Position numbers and translations under genes: made by a program. The notes below the pieces were generated by a model. It ran no database searches, was not told where the DNA came from, and was given only the letters and a program-made list of their open reading frames with translations. A DNA stretch of 64,000 nucleotides from Sipunculus nudus. Taxonomy: Eukaryota; Annelida; Sipuncula; Golfingiida; Sipunculidae. Shown piece by piece: positions 46,601 to 58,500 of this stretch. Each line of letters opens with the position of its first letter. The first letter of the stretch is position 1. The stretch covers positions 46,384,159 through 46,448,158 of the forward strand of contig CM049313.1 in assembly GCA_026874595.1 (NCBI GenBank). The letters are read 5' to 3'.

Positions 46601-49600
46601 TGATTGTTTTACGGCTCCTAAACATAAAAAATTTCATGAAAGACAGAAATTTTTATGGAAAATGCACATGGATGGACTTTTTTTCACAATGCCTGCATAT
46701 ACTGGCATGATTTTTGGTGTGTTGCTTGATAATGACCCGTTACAGATCGAGTTTGCATTTTGCCCTTGTTGACCTACTTTTGACCATATGATACCTCCTG
46801 AACTTAAAAAATTTTTCAAAATTTTACAAATGTTTCTAATTTGCCCCAGGCGGGGGCATTCGTGTCGTTCCAACACATCTAGTTTTGCTATCTGCGTTTA
46901 CTTAGATTTTATAGGGAAAAAGCTGAAAAACCTTTAAAAGTCTTCTTCTTGTAAACGGACCAGCCAAATTGTTCAATATTTTGCAGAAATGATCCCAGAG
47001 GCAAGCCCTCTCAAGTTTGTTCAAATGTTTGCATTTGATGAATTTTGGTGGAGTTACATGAATTTGAACAGTCATTTGGCCAAGTAAGCATACTGACATA
47101 GTAATCTCAGAAATGACAGAAGCTAGCATTACCAGGTATTGTGCAAATGTTGGTCACATGACTCATATTTGAAGTTGCAGATTTTGTGGTGCCACCTACA
47201 TTGACTTTTTTTATGGGCAAAAACCTCATAATTTGAGCCTCTTTCAGCTTGAAATGTTCATGATGAAACTGTCAAGTTGAATTGTTAAATTTTTCAAAAG
47301 AATTATCCTAGGACATGGTTCTTTCAATCATATTAGAAAAGCTTATGTTGGTCTTATGGCCATTATTATGTCTAACTCAAACTCAGGACTGCAATACTGT
47401 TCTTCTAAAAAATTATTGTTTCAATTATAACTTCTGTAACTTGGCACAAAAATTATTCTTAGGTGGCCTTTGTTCAAGTTTACTTGAATGATTTTTTGGC
47501 AGAATTATTGGACCTTTAACAGTGAAAGAACTGCATCTTTTATTATTCTAGGTATTTTGATAAAAAATTTATGAATATGTCAGCTTGAAAAAAAAAAAGC
47601 ATTTGGCCAAAGTCTTTCAGTATGTGTAAACAGATTCACCAACACTCCAAGATTGTGTCTGCCTCTTTAAATAGGTTGAAAAACTGCCAATTGTTTCAGA
47701 TTTGGCAACAGATCAAGAGTTCATTCAGTGCAGCCAGATTTAGGTCAAGAGTTCAGTCAGTGCAGCCAAGCACAAGGCATGTGATCACCTCATGGGTGAC
47801 ATGTGATCACCTCGTGGGCGACATATGTCATGGGCACCATGTGATCATCTATGGGTGTCATGCCCCTCAGGGCTGCATATGGAACCAATCTGTGAGCTTA
47901 TGCAATGGTGTGGCTACTATTTCAGACTTGCAAAAGGCTAGAGGTCAGTCTCGATCTATTTATAGCTTTTGCAGACTGCCAACTGTATCAGATTAGGCAA
48001 CAGGTCAAGAATTCACTCAGTGCAGCCAGGTATGGGTCAGGAGCTCACTCAGTGCAGTAGCTGCTTTCTATTTTTCGTGTAAGCAGACTGCCCACTGCAT
48101 CAGATTTGTCACCAAAGTTCAGCCTTGATCTAATTATAGCTTTGGCAGACTGCCAACTGTGTCAGATTATGCAACAGGTCAAGAGTTAACTCAGTCTAGC
48201 CAGATGCAGGTCATAAGTTCACTCAGTGCAGTAGCCTGAGCAAGCAAATTTGTGACAGTTCACTCAGGCAACTGCCTTTCTCACCTAAGCCTGGTCAGCC
48301 CCATGCATCATACTCAAGGTAATTTTTATGTATTGGCCTGATATTTTGACCTGTCTATGTGTCTTTGATGGCTTTCTCGTTCACAAGACAGGTGTCGCCA
48401 CCTACAATGACTTTTGCACAGTGTATGTGCCTGCTTATTTCTACAGAGGAATTTGATATATCAGCCTGAAATTTGGCATATATATACATATCGCATATAG
48501 CTTTGTCGTATACAAGAATGGTGGTGCCACTTACAATAATTTTGCAGTGTGTGTGTCCCTGCTTATTTTCAGGAGGGGTTTGATATATCAGTCTGAAATT
48601 GGGCATATGTATATATCTCTGATAGCTTTGTTGTATACAAGACTGGTGGTGCCAGCTACAATAATTTTTGTGTTGTGTGCACCCATGCCAGAATTTCAGC
48701 AGTGATGTTTGTGTAATTGTTTCTTATTCAAAATGTTAAGTGTATACTTGCATTGTTCATATACATGAGAAGTAATGGTCCAGCATTGAACCATTATACC
48801 TGGTGTATTTCCTAATGCACAGGTTCGCATTAGGCCTGTAGGCTTTGTTTATAAAAAACCTCATAATTCTGTCCTTATAGAATTCAGCTGAGCATCGAGA
48901 CCCATGGCTCCCTAATTATAAAAGGTCCAAGGGATTACCTTTAGTTTATAAAGGTCAAACAGCTGATTGGGCCCCTTTAATAGTGTAATACAGTGAAACT
49001 TGTGTAATAAGACCACCCATTGGACTGGCTAAAGATGGTCTGTGTAATACACAGGTCAGTTAAAACTTATTTGGAATGTGTTCTGTGCACTTAAGGTTGA
49101 TTAGAATAGACAGGTGGTCATTTGATGGGTGAACCTACAGGGTAAAAGTGCAGTTCAGGTGACCTGCTGCAAACTGGCTTTACTCAAACTGATTTTTTCC
49201 TTTGAATCAAGCTTGATGTCTTATTTTTATGTGGATTTTATAAACAAAATGTAAATTTTGATGAAATCTTCAAGTAAGCTCCATGTTAGGGCAAGAAAAT
49301 ATGGACAGACCATCAGTAAGGGTCCAGTTGTAGGCAGGTCATTTGTACTGCACTTTTACCACATTCAGGTAGATTCCACTGCTGTTTAAAAGATTTAGAT
49401 TCCACTGCTGTTTAAAAGATGTATAAAACAGCAGCAGTGCACCTGTATTCTCTGTGGTTGTTTATTTGCAGGGTTCAGTATGCACCATGATGTAACATAC
49501 CCCATTACTACACAGACTGTGGTAACAGATGGCCGGCAGTTCAGGTTCTTTGTGTACCAGCTGAATACAATGCAGCTTTGGAAGGAGAATGAAATCAACC

Positions 49601-49875
49601 CATTAAGAAATATCCTGTGGGCAAGTGAACCTATGAGTTTATACGACACCATAGAGGGCACCACCGTCAAGGGGTTCAACGAAGAGACATTAGCAAACCT
49701 GCTCAAATTTGTGTGCACTGAACCATGCACAAGGAATGTTGAACTACGTCCTTACCTTCAAGAACATGAAGCACCCAGAAACCAGAGTTCTTTCATCAAG
49801 AACTTGGGTGAACCTACGCCAGAATACCCTCCAAGGGAACGCTTTTTATATCCAAAGGATGCTGTATATTTTTAA
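33923..49875 (+). CDS. MRPS30: Mitochondrial ribosomal protein MRPS30 (mL65, PDCD9), complete
   Basis: Four exons (33923-34687, 39301-39412, 40165-40335, 49472-49875) join in phase with GT-AG introns to a 483-codon frame; human MRPS30 is 439 residues. The N-terminus (MAAPLVARRFAVGNMKLVRS and following arginines) is a typical mitochondrial presequence. Recognition rests on the C-terminal block: VVTDGRQFRFFVYQLNTMQL, NILWASEPMSLYDTIEG and VKGFNEETLANLL match human [37 protein letters not shown] and VKGFNDDVLLQIV. Family knowledge: despite its S name, it is a metazoan-specific component (mL65) of the mitochondrial large subunit. Failure to splice at 34687 gives only fifteen more codons before a stop (34735). 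Intron 1 is mostly satellite; intron 3 is mostly mobile elements. Confidence 0.95.
34850..39100. repeat. Satellite-like 37-38 bp array filling MRPS30 intron 1
   Basis: Roughly 100 units of CCTACCAGACAGTTACCTCC followed by CAGTGCCCATGATATAAC. Several unit classes alternate: one with ACCACAAGACAATACCCTTAG, one with CTACTAGACAGTTACCTCTAG, one with CCAACCAGAAAGTCACCTCC. Multi-unit blocks recur with spacings of about 150, 226, 410 and 525 bp, showing block-wise duplication rather than one fixed higher-order repeat. Units at both ends are more diverged than the centre. A C-run lies at 34924-34943. Confidence 0.95.
39301..39412 (+). CDS. MRPS30: MRPS30 exon 2
   Basis: Acceptor TTCTTTCAG|TTTATT and donor TTGCAG|GTAATT. 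Encodes FIGTDNELSIEAPVPAIEYA and ends RPTSLAG, leaving in phase 1. Confidence 0.9.
39413..40164. other. MRPS30 intron 2, nothing recognised
   Basis: AT-rich 752 bp intron with ordinary donor and acceptor. No repeat identified. Confidence 0.7.
40165..40335 (+). CDS. MRPS30: MRPS30 exon 3
   Basis: Acceptor CCATTTTAG|GATAC and donor ATCAGG|GTAAAA, phase 1 both sides. Encodes YWIGDPCEFTQMGVYCNDYD and ends SSCLAQAYNQ. The WIGDPCEF element corresponds to the SKTADPCCYGHTQF region of the human protein. Confidence 0.9.
40721..41187 (+). mobile_element. F6 element, partial copy 2
   Basis: Starts TTTTTAGCTCAGCTGACTTT and follows the minus-strand sequence of the 14650-16050 element (AGATATTAAGGAAAAA, GACATTTCTTG-like text, GTATACCCAAAATTAGATCT). 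It stops at CTGAATTTTT, where an F5 copy begins. 40336-40720 upstream is unannotated intron. Confidence 0.65.
41188..42500 (+). mobile_element. F5 element, copy B (3' part lost or diverged)
   Basis: Starts AGCAAACCTGTGAGG and matches the minus strand of 18098-20066 over most of its length: GCTAACTGCATTTTCTTAGA, CAGGAAGTTGAACTTAGTCA, GGTGGCGCCACCTGCATCAG, CATCTAGCCCGGCACC. Similarity fades after about 42320, before the next insertion. Confidence 0.7.
42521..44403. mobile_element. TIR DNA transposon, non-autonomous, TA target duplication
   Basis: Left end CCGTATTTATGCGTGTACAG; the reverse complement of the right end reads CCGTATTTATGCGTGTATAA. The first 17 bases are identical and both sides are flanked by TA. 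Length 1883 bp. The interior is partly GC-rich with no long open frame. GACGACAAATTTT and GACGACCCCCAATG follow the two ends. I recall similar terminal sequences in animal DNA transposons but cannot name the superfamily confidently. Confidence 0.7.
44443..48849 (+). mobile_element. F5 element, copy C, split by an F4 insertion
   Basis: Begins GAGCGAACCTGTGAGCTAAT, continues to 44976, is interrupted by F4, resumes at about 46883 (GCTATCTGCGTTTACTTAGA), and ends GGTTCGCATTAGGCCTGTAG then GCTTTGTTT. The 3' portion (47620-48849) matches the minus strand of 18098-18900 closely. 44443-44976 matches the F5 start, but 44750-44870 contains downstream F5 sequence before a second start-like segment, so this copy is internally rearranged. 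Confidence 0.65.
44977..46882 (+). mobile_element. HINE-like element F4 with ten 180 bp monomers
   Basis: The 5' end is hairpin ATGCCCC CGCCAC AAA GTGGC CGGGGCAT. Ten monomers follow, starting GTACGGACTTTTTTTCGCAA, with starts near 45072, 45251, 45432, 45611, 45790, 45970, 46150, 46312, 46491 and 46671 (spacing 179-181, once 162). The 3' end carries GGCGGGGGCAT, an exact inverse of 5' ATGCCCCCGCC, then a GTGT/ACAC hairpin and CATCTAG against TTTT. The flanks rejoin an F5 element, so both boundaries are well defined. Confidence 0.82.
48920..48990 (+). mobile_element. M1 element, end fragment
   Basis: GGATTACCTTTAGTTTATAA and GGGCCCCTTTAATAG match the right-hand end of M1 copies (GGATAACCTTTAGTTTTTAT and CAGGCCCCTTAA). 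Confidence 0.5.
48991..49471. other. MRPS30 intron 3 end
   Basis: ATACAGTGAAACTTGTGTAA and GACCACCC near 48998-49016 look like a degraded Tigger-type MITE end. A short direct repeat (TTTAGATTCCACTGCTGTTT) lies at about 49370-49415. Otherwise unremarkable. Confidence 0.4.
49472..49875 (+). CDS. MRPS30: MRPS30 exon 4 (terminal)
   Basis: Acceptor TATTTGCAG|GGTTC, then GFSMHHDVTYPITTQTVVTD, the most conserved part of the protein. It runs to PKDAVYF and TAA at 49873-49875. The tail after the conserved block is about 45 residues longer than in the human protein. Confidence 0.94.
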
Positions 49876-49925
49876 TCACATCTGGAAAATGCGAGTCTCC
49901 ATTTTGTTGAAAACTGTAGACTATA

Positions 49926-49931
49926 AATAAA
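49926..49931 (+). terminator. MRPS30: MRPS30 polyadenylation signal
   Basis: Canonical AATAAA 51 bases after the stop codon, within CTATAAATAAAGT. It implies a very short 3' UTR. Confidence 0.65.
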
Positions 49932-52432
49932 GTAAATTACAGGGGGCTTGGACTTGATAGTCGTTTTGCGCCAGACAGTTGTCCCCCCAGATAGTTGTCC
50001 ACTGAAATAATGACCTGCTAAGGCACTTAAAAATTACATATTTTTTTATAGTGCATAGATTGAAATGAAATTTAATAGAACTTTGTTTAGAAGAATAAAA
50101 TTCCATGAGATTTCAGAATCATTGCAGCTTCTGCACAGGCCATATCCAAAGTTACCGGTAGAAATATTTATGTGAAATTAATGGATCTGCAACGTAATCT
50201 TAAACGAGTTAAAAAGGAGACATGTATGGTATTCTTCAGCTGGCCTATATCAGTGCCGTCGGGATAACTGTTACCACAGCATGGAATCTGGATCATGTGA
50301 TTTCAGGAATAAACAATTAGATATATATTGAATGCTCTCCTCTTGTATGTTACCAGAAACACAAGCTCATCCCCTCATGGAAAATGTGATCACAAAGATC
50401 ACTGGAGGCTTTCTCTTTAAAATCATGGGGTTATGTAATATATTTAGAAGTGCGGTGATGCATGGTTTGATATATAAAATTCTGAAAGAAACAAGGCAAA
50501 ATGTGTATTTGATAAGAGTTTAATCATGCTTCTATTACACAAAAGCTAATACTGTCAACAAATAAAAACTTGGTATACATAAAGTTGTATTTTATGATGA
50601 TAATGATACTCTTCCTTGCAGAATATGGGAGATTAAGACATTTTGTGATTCAAAATATATGATGTATTCAAGGAACTTCTATAATGTGAGTCACCAAGTC
50701 TGATAACTGTGGCTGCAGGGAAAAGTTTATGGCTGAGCAACTTTTTGAGAGAAAAAACCTGGATCAGAACTGTCAGAATGGTGACTCATAAATTAAGCAA
50801 CCTTTCAAACCATGTTACTTCTGAGATAGCAGGTAAAATACAATCTATAGATACGTAAAATGTGTGTTTGTTCAATTCCCATACAAAAATGGTTAAACAA
50901 TGCAATATAATTGTTTAGCAATGCAAAACAATCCCAACTAAACTTTTCAGTGTAATGATAATATGGAAATCCATGTTTACTGTTAATAAATTAATGAACA
51001 ATTATTAATCAATGCTTTCTTTGTAACTCATAACTTACCATTATTAATCCATAAAAAGTATAAATGCAGTAATCCTGTGATTGGTTTATTTTGAGAATAT
51101 TATAAAATCCTTGAGATAATATCAAATATTTAAACATTTCAATTTACATAATTTATATTACAGTTACATGAACGTATAGGTCACTAGCACCAAGATTCAA
51201 ACAACCTGCTTACATTGTTCATATCTAAATCAAGATTTCCTAAATTGTCTTAAAAGAATATAGTAAAGTCAGGAGCCCTCACCACTGGTAAGACTAGGCC
51301 GTCAGAACCATAAATACACATGGAATGTGATGTTGGAAAGTAAGTTAATATAAAGAATATAGGTATATAGTACTTTTGATATAATTGGCATATGTATGCA
51401 TGTATTATGAAAACAAAGCTCACAACAGAATTAAGTTTCATTTCATAATTTCCAGTATACTCATTTATGTGTTCCATCATTCAACAAAACTTGTATAAAA
51501 TAAATTAAAGGGACCTTTCAAACTCAGGGTGCAGCTATAAATAGATGTGCACCCAATAAAAAGAGGATCTACAGTAATATACAAGCAAGGTCTTAATAGA
51601 GTACTGAATATAAACAGAAGAAGGTACATCTTTTTGTAATTGGCAACAAGAAAAATAGTTTTCTTATAAAAGTGCCAGGTTAACTTTTAAATTAATGATG
51701 TGTCTGACAGTCTATAATAAGGGAAATTCACTGATTTAACAAAGACGATACCTCTGCTTTTAATTCAAACAGAGGGATCAAAATACCAAAGAGCTGATAA
51801 AGTCAATACATGTAAATGATTAGACAGTGTACACTGAAAGGATCCACTGTGCCAATGTTTGAGGCAGTCATGGAGATAATTTTCTGAACCAGCAAATATT
51901 TGTTTAACACCTTTGTTGCAATCAGTCCCTAAGGAGACAAACGGATAACATTTTCTTTCAAATATTTAACAGAGAGAATTAAGTATGACCATTATTATAG
52001 TATCACAAATGCTTTCACATGCTAATAAATACAGTTACAGGGTTTGGCACTGAATGACACAGCAAGCATACACAGGTTTTTGAAAATTGCAGCAGATGCT
52101 GTGGCAGGCACCTTAACAATACTTACAATATAATTACTGCAGCATCTGGCCATAATGGTATACAAGGTTTCCATCACAGTGATATATATATAATACCAGC
52201 AACAGTATTGGCTGGATGGATTTGGTGTACATGTTTGCTTTCATAATTGCATCACTTCTGGCACAATATGTTGCAATGGACGTAATTGGTGACTAAGGAT
52301 GACATTAAATTAATTAAATACAATAATTGGCACGTTTCTTTTGCAAATTGACCACATGATGGTAGCAATAGTGTGGTTTGCACAGCCAATAATAGGTGGC
52401 AGCACTGATTGGTGTAATTTGCAGATCCACCA
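49932..52432. other. Convergent intergenic region and CCDC87 3' UTR
   Basis: 2.5 kb between the tail-to-tail MRPS30 and CCDC87 genes. Short AT-rich open frames only. The CCDC87 poly(A) signal was not fixed; TTTATT at about 51085 (AATAAA on minus) is one candidate. No repeat family recognised. Confidence 0.5.
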
Positions 52433-52597
52433 TTAGATGGCGACAGTTGTTGGTGTAATGGGCTGCAGGTGAGATAAACTGCTGCTTGATTTGCGAGTAT
52501 GCGATTCATAAGATATGACTTGTTGCTTGCGTTCCTCTTGCAACCAGTACAGCATCTCTGTCCGATCCCACTGCATCTTATCTCTGTAAGGTCGCCC
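52433..52597 (-). CDS. CCDC87: CCDC87 terminal exon l
   Basis: Acceptor TTTCCACAG|GGGCGA, then GRPYRDKMQWDRTEMLYWLQ and EERKQQ, matching GRRYLDKMKHDKVEMLYWLQ. A polar tail follows, ending TPTTVAI with TAA at 52435-52433. Confidence 0.93.
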   Translation of the reverse strand, partial: GRPYRDKMQWDRTEMLYWLQEERKQQVISYESHTRKSSSSLSHLQPITPTTVAI

Positions 52598-55500
52598 CTG
52601 TGGAAATAATATTTGACATTCAGATATTAAAATTTCTCATAATACTCATAAGATCATAATTTTAAGGTCCAGCATTACAGCTTGGATGCATTAAATAATA
52701 ACTGCATAGCTACACAAAAAAATTAGGAACACCAAAAAAAAAAGGACAGAATTACTGCTCCTATTTAACAGGGTTAAATTTTTATGGCCCAAGTCCTCCA
52801 TGTCAATCTTGTCAATCACTCCTTTAGTCTCAGTCAATATGTGTGTATTGACATTGCAAATTTTTTTATTGCCTCCTCCAGATGTATGCCTCAGTTTCAT
52901 TGTTTTTGTGTGTGTATGTTCACAAATTGATTAATCATGAACAGAATATGGGAAATTTTCAGGGCATTTTGAGAAAGAGCCAATGAAGAATAAATTAGAT
53001 TTTAGTGTGGATCGGCGCATGATCCATATCCAGGAACGTCCTCATGGAATATTCACCAATGTACAGTCACTTATGCACAAATGAACCTTGGAATAAGGGC
53101 CAAAAAGTGAATGGTGGAGGCATTCTAATTTAGAATGCAGAATTCTACTTGGCAAATTTATCTTTGATAAGGGATGATAAAACAATGTAGATTTGCACCA
53201 TTTCAAGAATGTTCATATATTTTTTAATCTTTCCTGTAAGTTAGCAGAGTTTTCATTTGATCCCAAGTGATTCATCTTCCGAAGAAAAAAAAAAATCTGC
53301 CACTTGTTCCCTAATTTATGTCTCAGATTCTGTTATACTTTTTGGTGTGGCCTTACCAGGTCCCCTGAACTGAATCAAGGCCCTTGATACATGCTGCTTT
53401 GTCACATGACAATGGATTTTAATGGACTGTTTCCAGAATATTTTTGTGTAAATACACTGATCCCAGGACTTTTACTGAATTCACTTTTAGTACAGATGCA
53501 CAGTTATTGGAACACAGAATGTTATATTGTACTGAAGATGTTTAATACCTCAATATCAGCATGTTAGTTGATGTAATAAATCCCCCCCCCCCCCCCATCT
53601 GAGCTATTTAAAAAAAAAAAGACTATAGCCAAATCAGGGGATATTTCAATATTCACCCTTGAATCATTCCCCCACCTTTGAAGATGAATTGATGCCACTG
53701 AATATCAGGTCTGTAATTCTGTGATGTTATACAGATACAGATCTTTGTAGTCAGCAGACATACCTCATAGGTGACTACATCACTAAAGTTGTTCTCCATA
53801 TAATCCAGCTGTTTCATTATGTCCTTTTCTAACTGATCAATTCTCTGAAAATAAAATAACAGATAACATGAACTATGATAAAGTACATGAATTAACAGAA
53901 TAAAATTGATGTTTCAATTAACTTGGTATGTGGTAATATTTCAACATTATATCTTCCCTGAATTTCTTTTACTTTATTTTCCTGCTGACTATATCAACTA
54001 AGCTACAGTGATTGTCCTCTTCTTGTCCCTCTGTCAGTCAGTATGTTGGTTGTACATAAATAATCTGAAGGCATCTTTTGAATCTTTGATGATGACAGCT
54101 GAAGTCACAATTAGCCAATATAGTCCCTTAAATGCTGTAGGAAGAATGAAAAAGCTACAACAAACTAATTCAACTCTGTGCAATAAGTAACAGAAATAAT
54201 TTATGTTGATTTGTATCACTTCTACAAAATGGAGTATAATTTTCAGTCAGCAGAATGCAGGTACTGGATCAGCTTGGGGTCTATATGGATTAATAACAAA
54301 ATACTGTTAGGTTACACTACAACAGTTTCAATTAATATTGTTTATCAGTGCTACCTGGTGTCCATTCATCTAAACAAAATCTTCAGTCCTAATATGAATA
54401 TTAACCAATATATTACAGGCTCTGGCCAGAAATGATTGAACTTTGCAGAAGATAAAAAAAATAACAAAATATATTAAAAATAAAGCATGACAAAGAGAGG
54501 TCTCTTACACTGTAGTAGGTGCTTCTTGTCTTAGCTTCTTCTAAACGAGCAACTGAGGATCCCCGGTAACCTGGTCAAAACACAATGTCAAAACACAAGG
54601 TGTAAACACAATGTCAAAACACAAGGTGTAAACACAGTGTCAAAACACAAGGTGTAAACACAGTCAAACCTCACCTGATGACCACCTCAGTTTAGTGACC
54701 ACCTCAAAATAAGCACCACTATTTTCACAGTCCCAATTCTTTTTGTTCTTAATATCAGACCTTACTTGGATGACCACCACCCGTCGGTGGTCGTATTTTC
54801 GGGGTTTCACTGTACATGTTGAACAATGCTGGCATGACTTTGACAGGATCTGACTGTGGTGTATAACATACAGGTCATAACTGTTACAAATTAGTATATG
54901 ATGCCCTAGCACGTCATTTATGCATGCTCATTACAGGCAACTTCCTTGAAACTGCTGGAACTACTGATGATCTTAAATGGTTGCATTCTTTTTCTTGAAT
55001 AATTATGTGAACACAACAAAACAGAAGAACATTGGGTTGGAACTTCATAAGGTGAAAAACCTCAATGGTCATTCAGATTTATGGACTTATTTAATTAAAG
55101 CCATCCAAGCATTTCCTCTTTATATGTCTTACTTGAGAGATTTTTGTTTTTTCATCTCTAAGGTTATGAACCAAAGCCTTCATTGTTTCATTTCAAAATC
55201 TGAAACAAAAAGTGAAATAAATGGACTTGATTATACAGGTCAGGTCAAGCAAAATCTATTTTTTGACTTATATCATACAGAATTTTTAAATACTTGTGAC
55301 AAAAACAGCAAAATTTAATTCTAATTTAAAGTGTGTTGAAGTCTTTTAAACTTGTGACATTAGAAACATACCTTTTTCGAAAAATCTGTTTGGGTCAGAG
55401 GCATATCGCTCAAAATGTTCCAGTTTAGCCAGGATTATTTCTCGTTTCTGTATCATACTGGTCACCTCTTCCCAACTTGATATGGCCTGCAAAAACCCAT

Positions 55501-58500
55501 GAAATAACAAGCACCCTGAGAAAGTTCACAGCATTACACAAAGAGAATTTTTTAGCATTCTTGAGATCTTATGGCACATTAACTGTCAGAAGTATACACT
55601 TTCTCATGCCATGTGCTTAATATTTTTAATTAAACAAAGTTTTATTCTGTAATTGTAAAAGGAATAGAGACAACACAAAATTATTTGGAACATTTTTAAA
55701 ATTCATGAATTCCTGAAAGCTTGCACATTTAAAAAGCTTGTATGTTACTGTTTTGGAGTAAACAAATATGACTATAACTGAGCAATAAATCTACCTTTAC
55801 CCACAATTATCATAAACTACAAAGTAGTGCATTTTGTGGGTTTTTTTTAAGTTTAAATAAATGGGAAGTCTTAATCTCAACCTGTGAAGACTGTGAAAAA
55901 ATGCTGTACACACTTGATCCAGTGTTAAAGGTGCCCATTCTCCTTCCTTTTGAAAAACAATTTAAGTGAATTCTGGCTTCCTCTGTGTATATATTAATGA
56001 TCTAAGGGTAAGTTTGGTTGTGAAAAGTTCTTATAATGCCTTAGTGAAAGATGTATCAACGTGTTTATTGATAACGTGTTTGTAAACACAGCAATGTTGA
56101 CAAACGAGAAAAACATGTAACCTAAGCAGGTAGGTTGCATATATGCAGAGGTAGAAAGGTCACTTGTTGCAAAACGTCAATTGCAAAGCTATGGCTTATC
56201 TGATTTGCTGCAAGATGCCCTTGTTGAATTTGTTTTTGATTATTTTGGCAGGCCCAGACATATTATAAACAGGTTGAAATAAACAAAAAGCGCAGCCTGT
56301 GTGTGGTGAATCCTCATTTTCTGGCCTATCTTTATAAAAGCTCCAATGGATAACCTTTAGTTTTTATAAATGTCAGATTTCAGCACTTTAAGGGTACAGA
56401 CTAATGTCCAACTACAGAAAAACTTACTGCAGCCACCTAAGGACTGGCAGTATTGAAGACTGTGAAGACTGTTAGGAACCTACTTGTTCCAGCATGGAGA
56501 AGTACTGGTCTGAGCTGTACTTTATGGCCATATCCAGACGCTTGCCGTCAGGCATTTTTAACATGGCCCACACCTTCTCAAGGCGGTCCTGGGTGGCGAG
56601 GTTCTGCTCCTGGGATATTTTCACCTGGAAAATATTACCAAAAAAAATATTAAAATTATGTGATTTCATGGAGATTCTATAATTTTAAAATTCCTAGCAA
56701 TGTTCTTTTTTCCATTTTCAAGGTCATTTAAAGGTTTAAAAGGACATAAATTTGGATTTTTTGGGCAGCCTAAACCTTCACTTCAGAGTCTAATTCTTCC
56801 CCCATTTCCTGTCGCTTATACTCATCATGCAGAAACAAATTCAATGAGATCTTTATCAACAGATTAAAAGCAGGATTATTCCTCTTGGTCTGGAAAAATT
56901 TAGTTTAATATAATGCTTCAATACTGATTTAAATGAAATTAAACTGTGAAGCATGTTTGTCATATCATAGAATTTCATTTAGTTAGATGTGATTATAGAC
57001 AACACCTACCTCTGTCACTTCCCCTATTGTGTTTGAGTCACTCTGTGCTGTGTTAGTTCTATTGACTGACAGACTCCCTGTGTTGTCACTTAACCTAAAA
57101 CAATAACTTCCCAATAGTTATTTTTTTATTTAAGAATAAAAACAACTAAAAAACCCAGTAGATTGCTTAGTATGCCTAGTCCTTATCAGATATTTCAATA
57201 AAACAAATATCTTATGTTTCAGCTGCTTTTTACATTTTTTCTCCATATCTGATCATCAATTCTTTAAAGAGCTGGGTGAAAGGTTAGCTGTAAAACAACT
57301 GGTATATTTTGGCACAAACCTGCAACAATAATATGCAGACAATCCAGAAATTACTGTAAGCAACATAAAAGACTTAGACTTCAAACACACTGATTTTTAT
57401 CAAAGATATAGTTTAACTATATATCTTAAAACTAAAACAAACTTTATATACACATGCATTTACAAAAAATGCTTGACTATAAATCATTTTGATTCTGATG
57501 AAATAATAAATATTTGAGAATTGAAATACCACCTTAACTGATGTACTAACGAACCTTGTCCTGTTTTTGCTATCCCGGTCAAGGTCATCCATGGCTGACC
57601 TCTGTGACCTCCTGGATATGACTGTTGTTTTCCTTGGTGTCCTGACCTTCAAGCTTTCATCAGGGACAACTAATTTGACTGTAGGCTCCACTTCTGTTCA
57701 TGAAAAAAGTAGCAATTTGATTGGAGAACTGAGTTCATGAACTCCTACATTTCATGAATAAATGTTTTACTAAAACTAGCTACCTTGAAACCATACAAGT
57801 TAAACACCTACAATATATAACTGTAATAATTATTTTGAAATGAAGTCACACTGACCCTACTGTTACAGGCCAATATTTTGTAATAGGTTTCCCCATGGGA
57901 TATTTCAGACTTAGCTATATTATTTGAATACCTGTACATACAACAAAATATGACAGCTACTACTAGTTCATATTCAAGTACTGCAATATGTTATTGTTCT
58001 CCATAAATTTTATAGAATGGTTAAGGTGCATTACATTTTCTGACAGTGAAGTTAAAGGGAGGCTATATTTTCTCCTATATATGCATAACTCTTTGTTGAT
58101 TTGTCAGTGTACAAGACTGAAAACAAATCAGTATTTTTAACAAGGCTTGTACAGTATTGATTAATTAATGACACTGTATAAGGCCAAAAAAAAGTATGGT
58201 TCTCAGGCACTTTTTTTCAGAAATCAGTGTGGTTGGGCGATATTTTATTTTTAACCTTTTTTTTGTATGTTTTGATTAAATATCATATGATCAGGGAAAA
58301 GCATAAAAATAACAGAATTTTTTGCTGAACAGGTAAAAGCACTATGTAACAAAGGAAATCCTATCAAAACTGTATTATTTATCTTCTTGAAAGATGAAAA
58401 TCAAATCAAAATGTCTGATATGGGAGGTTAAATTTGATGCAAAATTTTTTTTTGGCCTTATGATTTTTGTATTACCTGGGGTAGGATTCTTGCCCAGGCC

